NCBI RefSeq assembly: GCF_001595965.1
Contig: NZ_LOJI01000001.1
Coordinates: 1-64,000 of the forward strand
Source: Polynucleobacter yangtzensis
GTDB lineage: Bacteria; Pseudomonadota; Gammaproteobacteria; Burkholderiales; Burkholderiaceae
Direction of reading: 5' to 3'
Length of the DNA stretch: 64,000 bases
The notes beneath the pieces are model-generated. The model had not been told where the DNA came from. It worked only from the letters and a program-made list of their open reading frames with translations, and did no database searches. Position 1 is the first letter of the stretch, and each line of letters starts with the position of its first letter. This document shows, piece after piece, positions 15,256-25,510 of this stretch. A program made the position numbers and the translations under genes.

Positions 15256-16815
15256 ATGCGTCGATCCATTACTCGCATTGCTTTTATCCTATTCAATGGG
15301 GTCATAAGCAATTCTTATGCCACTTTGCTGAGCCCAGGCGAGCAAAGATGGGTCGATGCCCATCCTGTAGTCCGTTTTAGCATTCATGAAAAGTACGCGC
15401 CTTATCTAGAATTAAATGGGAATGGTGAGGCCGGCGTTTTTCATAGCATCTTGAGCAAGCTTAGTGATTTTACTAAGCAGGAATTTCTGCCTAAATGGCG
15501 CAAGAGCGATCAAGAAGGATTGCAACAACTCGCTAGCGGGGAAGTCGACTTCATTATTGATCCACCAACTCTAGATGATGAATACCTAAGGTTTGGCTCC
15601 CTATCAGAAGCAATTTTTTGGGGTCATGATGCAATTCTGACAAAGCGCTCAGAAAGAAATGCGCCCATCGAACCAATCAATATTGCCTACTTCGATCGTG
15701 GTTATGAAAATCCCCCATCTCCAGCCCATCCGCAATCCAGGCTTTCTAGTCACACCGAAAAATTAATCTTTGATCTACTCAAAAATGATATTGAAGCACT
15801 AGTCTTACCAGTGCGCCTTGCGCAACAAATCATTCAGAAAGTGAACGGCCAGAAATTGCAATTAAATGGCTTATATAGCAGAGAGCCATTTGAATACCGC
15901 TGGCTAATTGCCCATCAGAGCGAGGCTTTGCATGCTGTTCTTGGTGGCTTTCTGGATAACTTAGACCCCATGGAATCACGTAATATATTTGCCCTTCATA
16001 CAAACGAGGCATGGGGATACAGCAGCAAGTCTAATAACCCGCAACTTAACTGGATTTCAGCGTTGGCAGCGTTGCTGGGCGGAACCTTGTTACTTTGGTA
16101 CATAAAAAGAAAAAATCAACTACATACTCATCAAACTGAGAGACTCATGAATTCTAAAGAGCTTGCCGAAAAAGCGAATGCTGCGAAGTCTTCATTTCTG
16201 GCTACGATGAGCCATGAAATTCGTACCCCAATGAATGCTATCTTGGGAGTGCAGGAGCTGTTGCTAAAAAGCCCACTCCCGAATAATGAAAAAACATTAC
16301 TCAAAAGTGCCCACTCATCAGCAGAGTCGCTACTAGGAATCCTTAATCAAGTTTTAGATCTTTCCAAAATTGAAGCGGGTAAGCTCACTCTCAATTTAGA
16401 GCCTTGCTGCCTCATTACCCTCATCGACGATATCGATTCCGCATTTTCAACCGTTGCTCAAATCCAAAATCTCACACTTCACACCACTAAAGACCCTCGG
16501 ATTGCCCAAGTGTTGATGATTGATGCACTCCGACTGCGGCAAATCCTACAAAACCTCATTAGTAATGCCATCAAATTTACTGAGCATGGAGAGATTTATT
16601 TCTCTATTAGCGTTTTGGCAGATGACCATGCGGGACAGTTGATTGAGTTTCGAGTCATCGATACTGGCGTAGGCATGGAATCCGAAAATATTGAGCTAGC
16701 TCTACAAGCATTCGAACAAATTCCGGGTACGAGCGAGCAGCACAAGGGAACTGGTCTTGGACTCACCATTACTAATCACCTAGTTACCTCAATGGGCAGT
16801 CAACTATATTTTTGA
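15256..16815 (+). CDS. BvgS-like hybrid sensor kinase, N-terminal part (frameshifted)
   Basis: A signal sequence and a periplasmic solute-binding (Venus-flytrap) domain (GEQRWVDAHPVVRFSIHEKY, then GVFHSIL and EVDFIIDPP) precede a membrane segment (ISALAALLGGTLLLWYI), a histidine kinase box (SHEIRTPMNAILG) and an ATPase domain with N box (LISNAIKF), DTGVGM and GTGLGLTI. The frame ends at TGA 16813-16815 just after a run of five T (16809-16813). Removing one T would continue FDSAPGFGSNIHFCVAFPRT directly into the downstream receiver-Hpt frame. A single-base frameshift, sequencing error or slippage site are all possible. Confidence 0.85.
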   Translation: MRRSITRIAFILFNGVISNSYATLLSPGEQRWVDAHPVVRFSIHEKYAPYLELNGNGEAGVFHSILSKLSDFTKQEFLPKWRKSDQEGLQQLASGEVDFIIDPPTLDDEYLRFGSLSEAIFWGHDAILTKRSERNAPIEPINIAYFDRGYENPPSPAHPQSRLSSHTEKLIFDLLKNDIEALVLPVRLAQQIIQKVNGQKLQLNGLYSREPFEYRWLIAHQSEALHAVLGGFLDNLDPMESRNIFALHTNEAWGYSSKSNNPQLNWISALAALLGGTLLLWYIKRKNQLHTHQTERLMNSKELAEKANAAKSSFLATMSHEIRTPMNAILGVQELLLKSPLPNNEKTLLKSAHSSAESLLGILNQVLDLSKIEAGKLTLNLEPCCLITLIDDIDSAFSTVAQIQNLTLHTTKDPRIAQVLMIDALRLRQILQNLISNAIKFTEHGEIYFSISVLADDHAGQLIEFRVIDTGVGMESENIELALQAFEQIPGTSEQHKGTGLGLTITNHLVTSMGSQLYF

Positions 16816-16852
16816 TAGCGCCCCAGGGTTTGGTAGCAATATTCATTTTTGC

Positions 16853-17686
16853 GTGGCATTTCCTCGCACTAGCATTGCTGCGCCTGAACAAGCGCCGACT
16901 AATGGCAAGGCGCCACAGTCAAGAAAGCTAGTGTCTAAAGGTCACAACAAATCAAATCGCACCTTACGAGCCCTAGTAGTTGAAGACCACCCAGCTAGCA
17001 GACAAATTATTTCCTTGCAACTAGAGGCACTGGGAATTGAAGTGGCAGTTTGCGATAACGCGCATACCGCTCTAGATTTGATTACCCAGACCAATTTCGA
17101 TCTCTTATTAACCGATCAATCCATTCCAGGAATGCAGGGCTCAGAACTGGCTAAGCGAATTCGAGATCTAGGACATCGCGATCTCATCATCATTGGTGTC
17201 ACCGCAGATATTTATGCGCTGGATTCACGCCACCAGTTTTTTGCTGCCGGTATGAATGGCGTTCTCATCAAACCACTCAGTCTCATGACCCTAGAAAACG
17301 AATTGACTCGCTATTTCTCGACTCAGGAAGTGACTGAAAAAATCATCTCGGAAGTTGGCGCCGATGAATATTCATTTGATGCATTTGCAGGCCTGCTAAG
17401 AGATAACCCAAATCATATTTTGGTGGTATTAGATGAAATCAAGAAAGTCCATGATGAGACTCTTGAGATACTAGAAAGCAATCAATGTGATGAGGACACC
17501 TTCAGCAGCCTGATTCATAAGGTAAAAGGTGGCGCCCAACTACTCAGCGCTAAGGCATTTATTCAGGCCTGTTCTGAGCTTGAGGAAAAGGGCAATTTGA
17601 GGCACAGGATCTGCGCGTTTATTCAATTATTGGTACAGGAAAATCAAGTTATTGCCCGCTACAAATCGAAATACATAGAACCCTAA
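16853..17686 (+). CDS. receiver and Hpt domains of the frameshifted sensor kinase
   Basis: This frame is the C-terminal continuation of the kinase at 15256. It carries a receiver domain (ALVVEDHPASRQI, phosphoacceptor in LLLTDQSIPGMQG, conserved Lys in GVLIKPLS) and an Hpt domain whose phosphoacceptor histidine lies in LIHKVKGGAQLL. Together these make the four-step phosphorelay of BvgS/EvgS-type kinases. The apparent start is not a natural one: the true frame begins at the shift near 16813 and there is no ribosome binding site at 16853. Confidence 0.8.
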   Translation: MAFPRTSIAAPEQAPTNGKAPQSRKLVSKGHNKSNRTLRALVVEDHPASRQIISLQLEALGIEVAVCDNAHTALDLITQTNFDLLLTDQSIPGMQGSELAKRIRDLGHRDLIIIGVTADIYALDSRHQFFAAGMNGVLIKPLSLMTLENELTRYFSTQEVTEKIISEVGADEYSFDAFAGLLRDNPNHILVVLDEIKKVHDETLEILESNQCDEDTFSSLIHKVKGGAQLLSAKAFIQACSELEEKGNLRHRICAFIQLLVQENQVIARYKSKYIEP

Positions 17687-17734
17687 ATATTGAAGTTCAC
17701 CCCCTTCCAATAAGGTGGGTTTATCCTATGAGGA

Positions 17735-19264
17735 ATGCGCTCATATTTTCTTCGTTACTCGACTTTAATAGCGGCCCTCTTTTGGCTTGTCAGCCTCAGC
17801 GCCGCCGCTAATAATGCTGCTGTACTGGATATACCTAAATCGGTAACTAGCAGTCTTGAACGCAATCAAATACCCAAAGATGCCATCAGCATCTCGGTAA
17901 TAGAGATTGAGCCTGGGCGCCCGGGAAAGCATGTTGCCAAAAATATATTGGGTTGGCGTCCTGAGGTAGTCATGAACCCCGCCTCAACAATGAAGCTGCT
18001 AACCACTTTGAGCGGTTTGGATATTTTGGGGCCGCAATATCGTTGGCGCACCAATATTTATACCGACGGCATTATTCGTCAGGGAGTCTTGAAGGGTAAT
18101 TTGTATTTACAAGGCACAGGCGATCCAAAACTCATCCCTGAAGAGCTCGCCAAGATGATGAAAGAACTACAGAATCTTGGTATTCAAAAAATTGACGGTA
18201 ATTTATTTTTTGATCGCAGTGCCTATGCTCCGAGCGTAATGGAACATAACACGATTGATGGCGAATCTTTACGTGCTTATAACGTACCGCCCGATCCATT
18301 GTTATATGCTTTTCGTACTCTTTCCTTTCAATTGGGTAAGTCACGAACTGCCGACTTTATTGACATCAGCTATACACCAGCACTATCGCAACTGAAGGTA
18401 TCGAATCAAATGCAGCTGGTAGATCGTCCTTGCGATAACTGGAAAAGCAATATTGGATTTAAATTAGACCCAGAAGAAATCGGCAATACCGATCAAGCCT
18501 TAACGGCCCAGTTCTCAGGAGCTTTTCCAAGCTCTTGTAAGGGGGTGAACTTCAATATCGTTGCTTTGGATGCTAATACCTTCTTAACCCAAGGCTTTGC
18601 AGCTGCTTGGGAATTGGCTGGTGGCACTTGGGCCAAACCGCCTATTGGCAAGGATGGCAGCGTTCCGCTTGCGGCTCGTCTCTTGCTGCAATTTGAGGGT
18701 ATCAAGCTAGCCGATGATGTTTTGGACATTAACAAATACTCTAACAATGTCATGGCGCGGCAAGTTCTATTAACGCTTGCTTTAGAAAAAATGGGTAAAC
18801 CCGCAACGACTGCTAATGGTGATTTAGTAATTCAGAGTTGGCTCAAGCAAAACGGTTTGAATTTTACGGACCTGGTTATTGAAAATGGATCTGGGCTATC
18901 TCGCAATGAGGCCATCTCTGCAGAGCAAATGAATCAACTTCTCTTAACCGCTCGCAACCTTCCCGTAGCAGAAGTGTTCTACAACAGCCTTCCGATAGCG
19001 GGAACTGATGGCACCATGCGCAATCGTTTGTTAGGTCAACTTCGTAAGTTTTTACATCTTAAGAAAAAGCCTGAGGCCAGAATTAAAACTGGCTCACTAG
19101 CAGAGGTGCGCGCAATATCAGGTTACGTTTTGAGTAAATCAGGAAAGATGTACGCCGTGACTTCCTTCATTAACCACCCCAATGCCTGGAGAGGTCTTGA
19201 AGCGCACGATCAATTGCTGACGTGGCTACTAGAGGATGGTCCAGAACCAAAGCACGCCCGCTGA
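17735..19264 (+). CDS. dacB: D-alanyl-D-alanine carboxypeptidase/endopeptidase (PBP4 family, S13)
   Basis: The 509-residue periplasmic enzyme trims or opens peptidoglycan cross-links. It starts with a signal peptide ending near LSAAAN. The three penicillin-binding motifs are present: Ser84-Thr-Met-Lys87 (nucleophile and general base), SNN in KYSNNVMARQ, and KTG in RIKTGSLAEV. The large insert between the first two motifs is typical of this family. Its 3' end overlaps the convergent sua5 gene by 55 bases. Confidence 0.93.
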   Translation: MRSYFLRYSTLIAALFWLVSLSAAANNAAVLDIPKSVTSSLERNQIPKDAISISVIEIEPGRPGKHVAKNILGWRPEVVMNPASTMKLLTTLSGLDILGPQYRWRTNIYTDGIIRQGVLKGNLYLQGTGDPKLIPEELAKMMKELQNLGIQKIDGNLFFDRSAYAPSVMEHNTIDGESLRAYNVPPDPLLYAFRTLSFQLGKSRTADFIDISYTPALSQLKVSNQMQLVDRPCDNWKSNIGFKLDPEEIGNTDQALTAQFSGAFPSSCKGVNFNIVALDANTFLTQGFAAAWELAGGTWAKPPIGKDGSVPLAARLLLQFEGIKLADDVLDINKYSNNVMARQVLLTLALEKMGKPATTANGDLVIQSWLKQNGLNFTDLVIENGSGLSRNEAISAEQMNQLLLTARNLPVAEVFYNSLPIAGTDGTMRNRLLGQLRKFLHLKKKPEARIKTGSLAEVRAISGYVLSKSGKMYAVTSFINHPNAWRGLEAHDQLLTWLLEDGPEPKHAR

Positions 19265-20301
19265 AGCCTGTCTCTCACGCCATCCCACTCCTCACCTGCT
19301 GGTGGCTCAGGAAACAAAATAAGATCCCAGCCTTGCTGATCCAAATCTCGCAAGGAACGATATAGGCGACTAGCAAATGCAGCGCTATCACTTGGTACTT
19401 CGACTTCCTCAAAGTGAGCAGATGGGTGACCGTCGTCACCCAAGCAAGAATCCGAATCCCAAACAGCTACTGCAACCCGAGATTTAATATCTGGAAATTC
19501 ACTTAAGGCATCTAAGACGCGCCCTGGAGCATACAAACGCAAAGGCGTAGTTGGGGCGTAATGAGCCTTGAGACTTCCAGATACTTTAGGAAGATCTTCT
19601 GTCAATTCATTTGCTTTTACATCACCGGGCAAATACACCTTGACACCTGTCTTAGCAAAAATCTCGCTTGGTGTAATAGCACCCGGCCTGAGAAGTATCG
19701 CTTTATCACCTGAGGACAAATCAATAATGGTTGACTCGATTCCCACTTCACAATCGCCTCCATCCAAGATCATCAAATCGAGCATGCCTTCAAATTCATG
19801 ACGAACATCTGAAGCGCTGGTCGGTGAAACCTTGCCGAAACGATTGGCTGATGGCGCTACAACGCCACCTTTAAATTTACGCAATAGCTCTTGAGCAATA
19901 GGATGTGACGGCGCACGAATCGCTACCGTATCTTGACCGCCAGTCAAATCCGTCAATACGCTTTTATCTTTCTTGAAGACCAGCGTTAGCGGCCCTGGCC
20001 AAAATGCATTGATTAGCTTTAAGGCCTCTTCCGATACATCTCTTGCCCAATTAGCCAGTATCGGCACCCAATCCACTTGAGCCTGATCAAACCTATCTGG
20101 TGCGGCAAGGTGAACAATTAATGGATGGTTCGAAGGACGACCCTTGGCAGTAAAGATCTTCTTAATGGCTTCAGCATTTTTAGCATCTGCGCCCAACCCA
20201 TAAACGGTCTCGGTCGGAAAGGCGACTAAACCACCATCACGCAATGTTTGTACTGCTTCGTTAATTACTGCAGAAGATTGCAGGCTACTGTCGCTGGACA
20301 T
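19210..20301 (-). CDS. sua5: L-threonylcarbamoyladenylate synthase (Sua5/TsaC2)
   Basis: The enzyme makes threonylcarbamoyl-AMP from threonine, bicarbonate and ATP, the first step of the t6A tRNA modification. The N-terminal YrdC domain shows FPTETVYGLGADA, KGRPSNHPLIVHL, WPGPLTL and APSANRFGKVSPTSA. At 363 residues it is the long Sua5 form, with a C-terminal Sua5 domain after the linker (SGSLKAHYAPTTPLRLY). It starts two bases after purK and is the last gene of the minus-strand run that begins at pgk. Confidence 0.93.
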   Translation of the reverse strand: MSSDSSLQSSAVINEAVQTLRDGGLVAFPTETVYGLGADAKNAEAIKKIFTAKGRPSNHPLIVHLAAPDRFDQAQVDWVPILANWARDVSEEALKLINAFWPGPLTLVFKKDKSVLTDLTGGQDTVAIRAPSHPIAQELLRKFKGGVVAPSANRFGKVSPTSASDVRHEFEGMLDLMILDGGDCEVGIESTIIDLSSGDKAILLRPGAITPSEIFAKTGVKVYLPGDVKANELTEDLPKVSGSLKAHYAPTTPLRLYAPGRVLDALSEFPDIKSRVAVAVWDSDSCLGDDGHPSAHFEEVEVPSDSAAFASRLYRSLRDLDQQGWDLILFPEPPAGEEWDGVRDRLQRACFGSGPSSSSHVSN

Positions 20302-20303
20302 TT

Positions 20304-21488
20304 CTAGGGCTCGATGCCTAATTCAGTAGCAACGGCTGCACAGTTTTGGCGCGCTTCATTGAGAGCTTCGCCCAGGCAATTGATGTGACCCATTTTTCTA
20401 CCCATGCGCGGTTCGGACTTTCCATACAAATGCAATTTAGCATCAGGATGACCTAGCACTTGATTCCAAGCAGGTTCTTTTGGTTGATCTTCGCTACCTT
20501 CAAACCAAAGATCACCCAATAAGTTCAGCATTGATACTGGCGCTAACTGACGCGTATCACCTAAAGGCAGACGAGCCATTGCTCTTACTTGCTGCTCAAA
20601 TTGACTGCTAACACAAGCATCCATGGTGTAGTGGCCGGAGTTATGTGGGCGAGGAGCGATTTCATTAGCGACGATATCGCCATTCTTAAGAACAAAGAAC
20701 TCCACGCAAAGTACGCCTACGTAATCAATCTTTCGTATGAGTGCCTTTGCCGCTTCTACAATTTTTTTCTCTTGTGCTGGCTTTAGGGATGGCGCTGGCA
20801 CAGTAGAGGTGTGCAAAATACCATCGCGGTGAATATTTTGTGAAACTGGATAAGCAACCACGGCATCATCGTATCCGCGCACTACTAAGGCAGATACTTC
20901 AAAATCTAAATCCATGCGCTTTTCTAATACACAAGGAACTTTGCTTAATTCCGCCCAGGCTGCCGGCAAATCCGCAGCCGTGTAAACAGTAATTTGACCT
21001 TTACCGTCATAACCCATACGAGCTGTCTTCAATATTCCAGGAAACAAGTCGGCTGGAATATGAGCAATATCAGCATCATGCTCAACAACGGCGTATGGTG
21101 CTGGACCAATATTGGTTTCTGATTTCCAGGTAGCTAGAAATTTTTTCTCAGCCACCCTGTTCTGCGCCAAAGAGACGCAGCTACTACGTGGCGCAACAAA
21201 TACGCCAAGAGCCTCCAACTCATCCAATGCCTGCGCAGGGACATTCTCAAACTCAGTACTTACTGATGGGCAGAGAGCGGCCATCTCTTTTAAGGCAGCT
21301 GAGTTTGTGTAGTCAGCTTGAATAAACTTTTCGGCTATAGAGCCTGCGGGACTATCAGAGCCAGGATCTAAAACGCAAACCTTATAGCCCATAGCTTGTG
21401 CAGCCTGGGTAAACATGCGCCCCAATTGACCGCCACCTAAAATTCCTAAATACGAACCCGGCAAAATGGGTTCCATACGATCTGCCAT
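20304..21488 (-). CDS. purK: 5-(carboxyamino)imidazole ribonucleotide synthase
   Basis: The 394-residue ATP-grasp enzyme carboxylates aminoimidazole ribonucleotide in purine synthesis. GILGGGQLGRMF near the N-terminus, the ATP-binding TARMGYDGKGQ and the late EIAPRPHNSGHYT are family hallmarks. It follows purE with four bases between them, so the two partner enzymes of this step are made together. Confidence 0.95.
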   Translation of the reverse strand: MADRMEPILPGSYLGILGGGQLGRMFTQAAQAMGYKVCVLDPGSDSPAGSIAEKFIQADYTNSAALKEMAALCPSVSTEFENVPAQALDELEALGVFVAPRSSCVSLAQNRVAEKKFLATWKSETNIGPAPYAVVEHDADIAHIPADLFPGILKTARMGYDGKGQITVYTAADLPAAWAELSKVPCVLEKRMDLDFEVSALVVRGYDDAVVAYPVSQNIHRDGILHTSTVPAPSLKPAQEKKIVEAAKALIRKIDYVGVLCVEFFVLKNGDIVANEIAPRPHNSGHYTMDACVSSQFEQQVRAMARLPLGDTRQLAPVSMLNLLGDLWFEGSEDQPKEPAWNQVLGHPDAKLHLYGKSEPRMGRKMGHINCLGEALNEARQNCAAVATELGIEP

Positions 21489-21492
21489 GTAA

Positions 21493-21987
21493 TTAATATC
21501 CCGGCAAATTCATTGAACGTGCAGTATCGGACTGCTTCGCACGGAAATCTTCTAAACGCTTAGCTAAATCCGCATCATGTAAAGCTAAACCAGCAATAAC
21601 GTGCAAGGCGGCATTGGCTGCACCAGCTTCACCAATTGCAAAAGTGGCAACCGGAATGCCTTTCGGCATCTGCACGATTGAATACAAAGAATCTTCGCCA
21701 CGTAAATATTTGCTCGCTACTGGCACACCATAAACGGGAACAATTGTTTTGGAAGCGAGCATGCCTGGCAAATGCGCCGCACCCCCGGCACCAGCAATAA
21801 TGGCTTGCAAGCCATTGGCTTGTGCTTTTTCAGCATACTGGAACATATCGTCTGGCATGCGGTGTGCGGAGAGCACTTTAGCTTCATGAGGGATGCCAAA
21901 TTGCTCAAGCATTTGAGCGGCGTGCTGCATGGTGTCCCAATCTGAGTTGGACCCCATTACTATTCCGACAATTGGCTTCTTGCTCAT
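21493..21987 (-). CDS. purE: N5-carboxyaminoimidazole ribonucleotide mutase
   Basis: The 164-residue protein moves the carboxyl group made by PurK to carbon. Its hallmarks are GIVMGSNSDWDTM, the LSAHRMPD loop with the catalytic histidine, and IIAGAGGAAHLPGM. Length is normal for class I PurE. Confidence 0.95.
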   Translation of the reverse strand: MSKKPIVGIVMGSNSDWDTMQHAAQMLEQFGIPHEAKVLSAHRMPDDMFQYAEKAQANGLQAIIAGAGGAAHLPGMLASKTIVPVYGVPVASKYLRGEDSLYSIVQMPKGIPVATFAIGEAGAANAALHVIAGLALHDADLAKRLEDFRAKQSDTARSMNLPGY

Positions 21988-22038
21988 TTACCTCTCCAAA
22001 TACCTTCAATTTTTCCCAAGGATCTCATTATCCCCGAG

Positions 22039-22938
22039 TTAACCTTGCTCAGTAAGCCTGGTTAAGGCTTCGCGATACTTTTGCGCAGTCTTTTCAATGA
22101 CATCAGCCGGCAATTGCGGTGCAGGGGCTGTTTTAGGCCACAACTTGCCGTCCACCATTGCAGTTTCTAGCCAATCTCGGACAAACTGCTTGTCGTACGA
22201 AGGTGGGTTGGAGCCTACATAGTAGGTCTCAGCCGGCCAGAATCTGGAAGAATCAGCAGTCAGAATCTCATCCATTAACACTAATTGATTGTTAGCATCT
22301 AAACCAAACTCAAACTTGGTATCAGCAATGATGATGCCGCGAGTAGCTGCGTACTCAGAAGCTTCTTTATACAAACGAACACTTACTTCGCGAATTTGAT
22401 TGGCTAATTTTTCACCAATGAGTTCAACTACTTTTTCAAATGAAATATTTTCATCGTGCTCACCGACTTCAGCTTTAGCTGCTGGAGTAAAAATGGGCTC
22501 AGGTAATTTTTGAGCATTTTCTAAACCGGCTGGCAATGCAATTCCGCACACCTTGCCGGTTTCCTTGTAGTCTTTCCAACCACTACCAGCCAAATAGCCA
22601 CGCACCACTGCCTCAACCAAAATGGGTTTCAAGCGTTTAGCTACAACAGCACGACCTTTAACTTGGCTTACTTCATCTGCAGCTACAACAGTAGCTGGGT
22701 CAATGCCAGTTAAATGATTAGGAATAACAGAGGCCAACTTATCAAACCAAAAATTTGCCATTTGATTCAGAACCACACCCTTCTCAGGTATAGGCTCGCC
22801 CATCACCACATCAAAAGCGGAGAGGCGATCAGTCGTAATCATTAATAACTTGTCATCATCTAGCGCATATACATCGCGTACCTTGCCTTTAGAAAGCAAA
22901 GGCAATGACTTAATAGAGGTTGCGTACAAAGCGGCCAT
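22039..22938 (-). CDS. purC: SAICAR synthetase
   Basis: This 299-residue enzyme joins CAIR and aspartate with ATP. Visible motifs are [20 protein letters not shown] near the start, [25 protein letters not shown] and the late [14 protein letters not shown]. It is separated from purE by 51 bases and from fba by 7, which supports one transcript. Confidence 0.95.
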   Translation of the reverse strand: MAALYATSIKSLPLLSKGKVRDVYALDDDKLLMITTDRLSAFDVVMGEPIPEKGVVLNQMANFWFDKLASVIPNHLTGIDPATVVAADEVSQVKGRAVVAKRLKPILVEAVVRGYLAGSGWKDYKETGKVCGIALPAGLENAQKLPEPIFTPAAKAEVGEHDENISFEKVVELIGEKLANQIREVSVRLYKEASEYAATRGIIIADTKFEFGLDANNQLVLMDEILTADSSRFWPAETYYVGSNPPSYDKQFVRDWLETAMVDGKLWPKTAPAPQLPADVIEKTAQKYREALTRLTEQG

Positions 22939-22945
22939 ATTTAAA

Positions 22946-24010
22946 TCACTTCACAATTTGAGTTAATTTGCCGCTCTTATATAGCTCAGCCATCTTCTCT
23001 AAAGAGATCGGCTTAATTTTGGATGCTTGACCAGCAGAACCAAAGGCCTGGAAGCGTGCAATACAGACTTTCTTAGCGGCTTCACGGGCTGGCTTCAAAT
23101 AATCACGCGGATCAAACTTAGATGGGTTCTCAATAAAGTAACGGCGGATTGCACCAGTCATTGCCAAACGAATATCCGTATCAATGTTGATCTTACGAAC
23201 ACCATTCTTAATGCCCTCTTGAATCTCTTCAACAGGAACACCGTAGGTTTCTTTCATGTCACCACCAAACTCACGAATCTCAGCAAGCAACTCTTGCGGA
23301 ACACTAGAGGAGCCGTGCATCACCAAATGAGTATTCGGAATACGCGCATGAATTTCTTTAATACGATCGATTGCCAAAATATCGCCTGTAGGCTTTTTGC
23401 TGAACTTGTATGCGCCATGGCTGGTGCCAATCGCAATTGCCAAAGCATCGCACTGAGTTGCCTTCACAAAATCTGCTGCTTGTTCAACGTCAGTCAACAA
23501 CTGTTCACGAGTCATTTTGCCGTCAGCGCCATGGCCATCTTCTTTGTCGCCCTGCATTGTCTCGAGTGAGCCCAATACACCCAACTCTGCCTCGACAGTA
23601 ACTCCAATGGAGTGTGAGAACTTCACCACCTCTTTGGAGACGTCTACGTTGTATTCATAGCTAGCAACTGTTTTGCCATCAGCCTCTAATGAGCCATCCA
23701 TCATCACGCTCGTAAAGCCACTCTTAATGGCTGCCATACAAACTGCCGGGCTTTGGCCGTGGTCTTGGTGCATTACTACAGGAATATGTGGATAGGCCTC
23801 AACTGCGGCAGAAATCAAGTGGCGCAAGAACGCTTCACCTGCGTATTTACGTGCGCCTGCAGATGCTTGCATGATGACTGGAGAATCAGCCTCATGTGCC
23901 GCTTCCATAATCGCTGTCACTTGCTCTAAGTTGTTGACGTTAAATGCTGGTAGGCCATAACCATTTTCAGCAGCGTGATCCAAGAGTTGTCTTAAAGATA
24001 CTAAAGCCAT
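22946..24010 (-). CDS. fba: class II fructose-bisphosphate aldolase
   Basis: The 354-residue zinc-dependent aldolase cleaves fructose 1,6-bisphosphate. Zinc and substrate motifs include [36 protein letters not shown] and VMHGSSSVP. The Calvin-type subgroup (CbbA) is the nearest class by feel. The position between pyk and purC is typical of this lineage. Confidence 0.94.
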   Translation of the reverse strand: MALVSLRQLLDHAAENGYGLPAFNVNNLEQVTAIMEAAHEADSPVIMQASAGARKYAGEAFLRHLISAAVEAYPHIPVVMHQDHGQSPAVCMAAIKSGFTSVMMDGSLEADGKTVASYEYNVDVSKEVVKFSHSIGVTVEAELGVLGSLETMQGDKEDGHGADGKMTREQLLTDVEQAADFVKATQCDALAIAIGTSHGAYKFSKKPTGDILAIDRIKEIHARIPNTHLVMHGSSSVPQELLAEIREFGGDMKETYGVPVEEIQEGIKNGVRKINIDTDIRLAMTGAIRRYFIENPSKFDPRDYLKPAREAAKKVCIARFQAFGSAGQASKIKPISLEKMAELYKSGKLTQIVK

Positions 24011-24071
24011 GATGTTCTCTTAATAAATAGTAATTAGGTTTAAAAATAAATCGTTTAGTTAAAGATGCGAA

Positions 24072-25508
24072 TTACTTCACATGAATAATTTTGAGGGTAT
24101 TGGTTCCACCAGGCTCGCCCATTGGCTCACCAGAGGTCAGCACAACGGTATCGCCCTTTTTGACCGCGCCCACCTTTTTCAGACATGCCTCTACTTCTTG
24201 CAATGCAGTGTCACGATCCTTGGTGTAGTCCAAACCAATTGGGGTGACATTGCGATATGTACTTAATGCACGCTGTGTAGCAATCTTGGAGGTCAACGCA
24301 AAAATAGGCACATGAATATTGTGACGACTCATCCAGATCGCTGTTGATCCTGAATCAGTCAAAGCTGCAATGGCGTTCGCATTTAAATGATGGGCTGTGA
24401 AAAGGGCTCCAAGAGCAATTGTTTGATCAATGCGGGTGAAGGTTTGATCCAAAAAGTCGGTATCGAGTTTCACACGATCTGACTTCTCTGCTTCTACACA
24501 AATTTCAGCCATTGCTTTAATGGTCTGCACTGGATACATGCCTGCAGCTGATTCAGCAGATAACATTACCGCATCAGTACCATCCAACACTGCATTCGCA
24601 ACGTCGCTTACCTCTGCGCGCGTTGGAACTGGAGCATTAATCATGGACTCCATCATCTGCGTAGCTGTAATCGTAAATTTATCCGCCTCACGCGCCCAAG
24701 CAATCATGCGTTTTTGCAGGGCAGGCACAGCAGCATTACCGACTTCAATAGCCAAGTCACCGCGCGCAACCATAATTCCGTCGCTCTCAGCAATAATGCT
24801 TTTGAGTGCTTCTGGCTCAATGGCTTCTGCACGCTCCACCTTTGCAATCGTTCTGACCTTACCAACACCATACTTGGCGCTAGCAGCATCTGCCAGCTCA
24901 CGGGCATAGGCCATATCAGCACCATCTTTTGGAAAACTAATTGCCAAGAAATCTACGCCCATTGCGATAGCTGCGTCTAAGTCAGCGATATCTTTTTCAG
25001 TCAGAGCAGGAGCGGTTAAACCACCGCCAGCACGATTGATACCCTTATTGTTTGAGAGCGGTCCACCTTGTTCAACAACGGTAAAAATCTCTCCGCCTTG
25101 AACACTCTCAACGGTAAGAACAACTAAGCCGTCGTTCAATAAAAGGCGATCACCTGGCTTTACATCACCCGGTAATTCTTTGTAGTCAAGACCAACTTTG
25201 GTTTGATCACCAAGCTCACAAGCTACATCGAGAGTAAATTTGTCACCCTCTTTGAGCAAAATTTTATTTTCTACAAACTTTCCAACACGGATTTTTGGGC
25301 CTTGTAAGTCAGCCATGATGCCAACTTCTTTGCCAGCTTCTGCAGAGATGGTTCGCACTAAATCATGGCGCGCTTTATGGTCTGCAACAGTACCATGAGA
25401 GAAATTCATCCGCACCACATCGACTCCGGCACGAATCATGTCACGCAACACTTCAGGCTTTTCTGAGGCAGGCCCTAGGGTTGCAATGATCTTTGTTGCT
25501 CTCAACAT
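24072..25508 (-). CDS. pyk: pyruvate kinase
   Basis: This 478-residue enzyme makes ATP and pyruvate from phosphoenolpyruvate. The start TKIIATLGPASEKPE, the RMNFSHG loop, MVARGDLAIEVG and the signature TATQMMESMI identify it. It begins two bases after pgk. No unusual feature is visible. Confidence 0.96.
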   Translation of the reverse strand: MLRATKIIATLGPASEKPEVLRDMIRAGVDVVRMNFSHGTVADHKARHDLVRTISAEAGKEVGIMADLQGPKIRVGKFVENKILLKEGDKFTLDVACELGDQTKVGLDYKELPGDVKPGDRLLLNDGLVVLTVESVQGGEIFTVVEQGGPLSNNKGINRAGGGLTAPALTEKDIADLDAAIAMGVDFLAISFPKDGADMAYARELADAASAKYGVGKVRTIAKVERAEAIEPEALKSIIAESDGIMVARGDLAIEVGNAAVPALQKRMIAWAREADKFTITATQMMESMINAPVPTRAEVSDVANAVLDGTDAVMLSAESAAGMYPVQTIKAMAEICVEAEKSDRVKLDTDFLDQTFTRIDQTIALGALFTAHHLNANAIAALTDSGSTAIWMSRHNIHVPIFALTSKIATQRALSTYRNVTPIGLDYTKDRDTALQEVEACLKKVGAVKKGDTVVLTSGEPMGEPGGTNTLKIIHVK

Positions 25509-25510
25509 AT

